Origin: Ochrobactrum vermis
GTDB taxonomy: Bacteria > Pseudomonadota > Alphaproteobacteria > Rhizobiales > Rhizobiaceae
DNA: 64,000 bases
Reading direction: 5' to 3'
Assembly (NCBI RefSeq): GCF_002975205.1
Contig: NZ_PCOC01000001.1
Span: 2,656,001 to 2,720,000, forward strand
The position numbers and the translations under genes are program-made. Positions 60,629 through 64,000 of this stretch are shown piece by piece; positions within the stretch are counted from its first letter, which is position 1, and the number at the start of each line of letters is the position of its first letter. Below the pieces are notes generated by a model. It ran no database searches. It was not told where the DNA came from and worked only from the letters and a program-made list of their open reading frames with translations.

Positions 60629-61107
60629 CGCCTGAAGAGGAAAAAAGCGGGCTTCATGCAACGACGCTTCAGGTGCGCGGTCGCGGTGTCATGATCATGG
60701 GGCGTTCGGGGGCGGGCAAGACCGAACTTGCGCTGACACTTGTCGAAAGAGCCCTCCTTCGCGGTGAAGCGGCTTCGCTGGTCGCGGACGACCGCACATT
60801 GCTTCATATGGAAAGCGGCAGGCTGATCGCCAGTGTCCCGGCAGTCCTTGCAGGCGGCGTGGAGATTCGCGGCGCCGGTCTTTTCAAGGTGGCTTTCGCT
60901 GCGACGACGCCGCTCTATCTCGTCGTCCGGCTTGTGGATCGTGACGAGGCTGAACGCTATCCAAGCGGTGAAACATGGGAGTTCGAGGGTGTTTCACTCC
61001 CCCGGCTTCTTCTGCCGGCTTTGTCTTCAAATGGCGATTCCAACGCGCTTTCGCGGGCGATAGAGGCCACTTTATTCTACGATAGATGGTCCTCGAACGA
61101 GGGCTGA
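60625..61107 (+). CDS. hprK: Short HPr kinase/phosphorylase
   Basis: 160 residues, only the catalytic domain, as usual in alphaproteobacteria; the N-terminal domain of Gram-positive HprK is absent. P-loop GRSGAGKT at 26-33 and VADDRTLLH, with VEIRGAGLF as the HprK signature. It phosphorylates and dephosphorylates a serine of HPr, encoded at 61717. Confidence 0.92.
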   Translation: MTPEEEKSGLHATTLQVRGRGVMIMGRSGAGKTELALTLVERALLRGEAASLVADDRTLLHMESGRLIASVPAVLAGGVEIRGAGLFKVAFAATTPLYLVVRLVDRDEAERYPSGETWEFEGVSLPRLLLPALSSNGDSNALSRAIEATLFYDRWSSNEG

Positions 61108-61311
61108 AACGAGCTTCGTTACGAATCGATTAATTTTTCGCAGCACTGCGGCATTTTGCTTTTTTCATGGCAGCGTGGGAATTTTTCACTTGCTATCAAG
61201 ATTTGCGCTGCCAAGATGCACAACTCGCCGGTGCTTTTCCGGCGTGGTTTCAGTGCCATCTGACACTCTGGCGGGGTGATGCGGCGGGCACGCGACGGGA
61301 GCTTTTATAGT

Positions 61312-61713
61312 ATGATCGGACTCGTGCTTGTTACGCACGGAAGATTGGCCGAAGAGTTTTTGCATGCTGTCGAGCATGTAGTCGGGCCGCAAGATAATTT
61401 CGAAACCGTTTGCATCGGTGCCGAAGACGATATGGAACAGCGTCGGCGGGATATCGTTGATGCGGTGGAGCGCGCCGATAATGGCAGCGGGGTCATTATT
61501 CTGACCGATATGTTCGGCGGCACGCCGTCCAATCTCGCCATTTCTGTCATGAAGGAAGGCAAGGTCGAAGTCATCGCAGGTGTCAATCTGCCGATGCTTA
61601 TCAAGCTGTCGAGCGTCCGCATCGGGGGCGACATCAAGACAGCGCTGCGCGAGGCGCAGGATGCGGGGCGCAAATATATCAATGTTGCGAGCCAGGTCCT
61701 GACAGGAAAGTAA
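61312..61713 (+). CDS. PTS EIIA component, mannose type
   Basis: 133 residues from the ATG at 61312 (MIGLVLVTHGRLAEEF); the upstream in-frame methionine is less likely. His9 in VTHG is the phosphorylation site, and ILTDMFGGTPSNLAIS is typical. No sugar-specific EIIB or EIIC is nearby, so this is a regulatory PTS. The 204-bp gap after hprK holds no supported gene. Confidence 0.93.
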   Translation: MIGLVLVTHGRLAEEFLHAVEHVVGPQDNFETVCIGAEDDMEQRRRDIVDAVERADNGSGVIILTDMFGGTPSNLAISVMKEGKVEVIAGVNLPMLIKLSSVRIGGDIKTALREAQDAGRKYINVASQVLTGK

Positions 61714-61716
61714 TTC

Positions 61717-62031
61717 ATGTACTCCAGTGTGCCCGTCACCGGTGAATACGAACCCGAAACTGCTGTTTCCCGATCTTTCGAGATCGTCAACAAGCGCGGC
61801 CTTCATGCCCGCGCTTCGGCCAAGTTCGTGCAGATGGTCGACGGTTATAATGCGCATGTCCGTGTCAGCAAGGACGGCATGACCGTTGGCGGTACATCGA
61901 TCATGGGCCTGATGATGCTCGCCGCATCACCGGGTTGCTGCATCGACGTCAGCGCCTCGGGCGAACAGGCGGGAGCGGTACTTGATGCACTCCAAACACT
62001 CATCGCCGACAAATTCGGCGAAGAATGCTGA
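61717..62031 (+). CDS. ptsH: PTS phosphocarrier protein HPr
   Basis: 104 residues. His30 in KRGLHARASAKF is the phosphate-carrying histidine, and Ser61 in GGTSIMGLMMLAA is the HprK target. The N-terminal extension of about 19 residues exceeds that of E. coli HPr. The last seven bases overlap the next gene. Confidence 0.95.
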   Translation: MYSSVPVTGEYEPETAVSRSFEIVNKRGLHARASAKFVQMVDGYNAHVRVSKDGMTVGGTSIMGLMMLAASPGCCIDVSASGEQAGAVLDALQTLIADKFGEEC

Positions 62032-62849
62032 ACGATAAGGCCGTCGTGGCTGATCTCAAAGATCCTGTGGCTGTTTTCGATGCGGGGATCGGCAGTTACG
62101 CTCTGGTTGAGCTGATCAGGCGTAGCCAGCCGCTACGTGACATCATCTATTTTGCTGATCGGGCCAATTTCCCCTACGGCGCCAAAAGTCGCGACCAGTT
62201 GCTTTCCATCATGCGTCGCACGATCAACTATCTGGCGGACCTCGGCGCTCAAACGGTTGTGCTTGCTTCCAATGCGCCCTCCGTCATGGTCCTCGACACG
62301 TTGAAAAGCGAGTTTACCGTACCGGTTTACGGTGTAGCTCCGCCGGTTCGCACCGCACTTGCGACGAGCCGAAGCGGCAAGGTTGCCGTGATGGGTGTGC
62401 GCTCGATGATCGAGAGCGAAGAGCTTGCACGTTTTGTCCGGACACAGACCGATAACCCAAGTGACGTCGCTTTGATTAATGCGTCTGCGATGGTGGAGTT
62501 GGTGGAAAACGGCGCTTTTCTTCGGCAACCGGATGAGACCGCGCAAAAGGTCGCCGCATTTTGTGATGACATTGCTGAGCGCCACCCTTTCATAGACGCG
62601 CTGACACTCTCCAGCACCCACCTGCCCTGGCTCAGATCATTTTTTGAGGCAGCACGCCCGGAGTGGCAGTTTTTCGATCCGGCAGACGACGTGATCGCTG
62701 CACTCCCGCAACCCAAAGGCGGCTCTGGCCGCACGATCGCTTTTGTGACGGAAAGTGAAACCTATTCTGTGGCCGAATTCCGCCATATGCTCGAAATATT
62801 GCAGATCGATCTTCCTTTGACGGTCATCAATCCCATATCTGGCCCATAA
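62025..62849 (+). CDS. Glutamate-racemase-like protein lacking both catalytic cysteines
   Basis: 274 residues with the MurI-like fold: VAVFDAGIGSYALVELIRR, YFADRANFPYGAKS, VPVYGVAPPV. In place of the catalytic ACNTAS the sequence has ASNAPS (Ser82), and in place of GCTHYP it has SSTHLP (Ser197). The usual FDSG has Ala for Ser. This predicts loss of normal glutamate racemase activity; a regulatory or altered role is possible. It overlaps HPr by seven bases. Confidence 0.8.
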   Translation: MLNDKAVVADLKDPVAVFDAGIGSYALVELIRRSQPLRDIIYFADRANFPYGAKSRDQLLSIMRRTINYLADLGAQTVVLASNAPSVMVLDTLKSEFTVPVYGVAPPVRTALATSRSGKVAVMGVRSMIESEELARFVRTQTDNPSDVALINASAMVELVENGAFLRQPDETAQKVAAFCDDIAERHPFIDALTLSSTHLPWLRSFFEAARPEWQFFDPADDVIAALPQPKGGSGRTIAFVTESETYSVAEFRHMLEILQIDLPLTVINPISGP

Positions 62850-62874
62850 TCGCCGAACCTGCCTGATATGCACG

Positions 62875-62892
62875 TATAAAGATTTCTTTATA
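62875..62892. promoter_or_regulatory. Palindromic operator upstream of ahcY
   Basis: TATAAAG-ATTT-CTTTATA has perfect 7-bp arms, 158-175 bases before the ahcY ATG. As I recall, similar ATAAAG-N4-CTTTAT sites precede S-adenosylmethionine-cycle genes in alphaproteobacteria; this is a recall-based inference. Confidence 0.55.
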
Positions 62893-63049
62893 TTGCGTTG
62901 TGCTTCTGGCTGCGATCTGCTAGTCAAGGCGGCAGCCGGAGCGCTTTTCCCGCATGGAAAGCCGCTCCACATTGGAATGCAATTCCGGCCGCTGATTACT
63001 CTTTGTTGAGCGGGAATTGCCCCAGAACTGCCTTTGATTGGAGCACGCG

Positions 63050-64000
63050 ATGACCGCAAGCCAAGATTTCGTCGTCAAGGATCTTAGCCTGGCCGATTGG
63101 GGCCGCAAGGAACTCGATATCGCAGAAACCGAAATGCCCGGCCTGATGGCTGCCCGCGAGGAATTCGGCAAATCGCAGCCACTGAAGGGTGCGCGCATTT
63201 CCGGATCGCTGCATATGACGATCCAAACCGCCGTTCTGATCGAAACGCTGCAGGCGCTCGGCGCACAGGTCCGTTGGGCCTCCTGCAACATTTTCTCGAC
63301 GCAGGATCACGCAGCCGCCGCGATTGCCGCGACCGGCACGCCGGTTTTCGCCATCAAGGGCGAAACGCTTGAAGAATACTGGACCTATACCGACAAGATC
63401 TTCCAATGGCCGGACGGCGAACCGTCCAACATGATCCTCGACGATGGTGGTGACGCCACCATGTATATCCTCATCGGTGCGCGCGCTGAAGCTGGCGAGG
63501 ACGTTCTGTCGAACCCCGGTTCGGAAGAAGAGGAAGTTCTCTTCGCGCAGATCAAGAAGCGTATGGCTGCAACGCCGGGCTTCTTCACACGCCAGCGCGA
63601 AGCCATCAAGGGCGTGACGGAAGAAACCACCACTGGCGTCAACCGTCTTTATCAGCTGCAGAAGAAGGGTCTCCTGCCCTTCCCGGCCATCAACGTCAAT
63701 GACAGCGTCACCAAGTCGAAGTTCGACAACAAATATGGCTGCAAGGAATCGCTCGTCGACGGTATTCGTCGCGGCACCGACGTCATGATGGCTGGCAAGG
63801 TTGCTGTCGTGTGCGGTTATGGTGATGTCGGCAAAGGCTCCGCCCAGTCGCTTTCCGGTGCAGGTGCGCGCGTCAAGGTTACCGAAGTCGATCCGATCTG
63901 CGCGCTTCAGGCCGCAATGGATGGTTTCGAAGTTGTGACCCTCGACGATGCCGCTTCCAGCGCCGATATTATCGTGACCACGACCGGCAACAAGGACGTG
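63050..64000 (+). CDS. ahcY: Adenosylhomocysteinase (N-terminal 317 residues, cut by window edge)
   Basis: The open frame runs from the ATG at 63050 to the window end. [59 protein letters not shown] and the NAD loop [14 protein letters not shown] identify S-adenosylhomocysteine hydrolase, which splits SAH to homocysteine and adenosine. The C-terminus lies outside the window. Confidence 0.96.
   Translation, partial: MTASQDFVVKDLSLADWGRKELDIAETEMPGLMAAREEFGKSQPLKGARISGSLHMTIQTAVLIETLQALGAQVRWASCNIFSTQDHAAAAIAATGTPVFAIKGETLEEYWTYTDKIFQWPDGEPSNMILDDGGDATMYILIGARAEAGEDVLSNPGSEEEEVLFAQIKKRMAATPGFFTRQREAIKGVTEETTTGVNRLYQLQKKGLLPFPAINVNDSVTKSKFDNKYGCKESLVDGIRRGTDVMMAGKVAVVCGYGDVGKGSAQSLSGAGARVKVTEVDPICALQAAMDGFEVVTLDDAASSADIIVTTTGNKDV

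Noticed and set aside
62850..63049. S-adenosylhomocysteine riboswitch before ahcY
   Set aside because: I could not draw the conserved SAH-riboswitch core by eye. A DNA dyad at 62875 is the better supported signal.

Overview
The window looks like chromosome I of a Brucellaceae member (Brucella/Ochrobactrum type). The gene orders parB-parA-rsmG-mnmG-mnmE, rho-hemJ-hemE-(ori)-ppsR-maf-aroE-coaE-dnaQ-secB, hisB-DUF2628-hisHAFE-coaA and pckA/chvI-chvG-hprK-EIIA-HPr are typical of Rhizobiales. A BvrR/BvrS-type two-component system, GANTC sites at the presumed origin and a Brucella/Ochrobactrum-type palindromic repeat (about eight copies) support this.

Layout. 1-22.2 kb is accessory metabolism and surface functions: (i) a LacI-controlled divergent catabolic cluster (enoyl-CoA hydratase, CoA-transferase, Gfo/Idh/MocA dehydrogenase, LacI / DUF993 aldolase-like protein) with two matching palindromic operators; (ii) a luciferase-like monooxygenase; (iii) a TrpXYZ-like ABC importer whose binding-protein gene is separated from the permease gene by a terminator, a repeat and a possible structured element; (iv) a glycine-rich autotransporter adhesin; (v) a second LacI-controlled locus encoding a complete sugar/polyol ABC importer plus an unusual DhaK/DhaL kinase. 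22.2-24.9 kb is a scar of broken genes: a DinB fragment, two convergent truncated genes meeting at one junction (an exported protein and an autotransporter), and an IS6-family remnant ending a few bases before holA. From 24.9 kb the core genome begins: holA, parB/parA with parS sites, the MnmE/MnmG tRNA-modification genes, rho and haem genes, all but one on the minus strand. The 454-bp hemE-ppsR gap at 37.15-37.60 kb is the expected alphaproteobacterial oriC position. It carries DnaA-box-like 9-mers and five GANTC sites within 39 bp. To its right lie ppsR, maf, aroE, coaE, dnaQ, secB, fxsA, a Tim44-domain gene, mltA, hslVU, the his operon, coaA, arfB, pckA, chvIG, a regulatory PTS, a MurI-like gene lacking both catalytic cysteines, and the start of ahcY.

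How the genes work together. Right of 37.4 kb and left of it, most core genes are read away from the presumed origin. parABS lies 7-11 kb from that origin, as expected for segregation. The chvIG-hprK-EIIA-HPr block links envelope sensing with an incomplete, regulatory PTS. Most core calls are secure. Functions of the two LacI clusters are inferred from family membership and context only.
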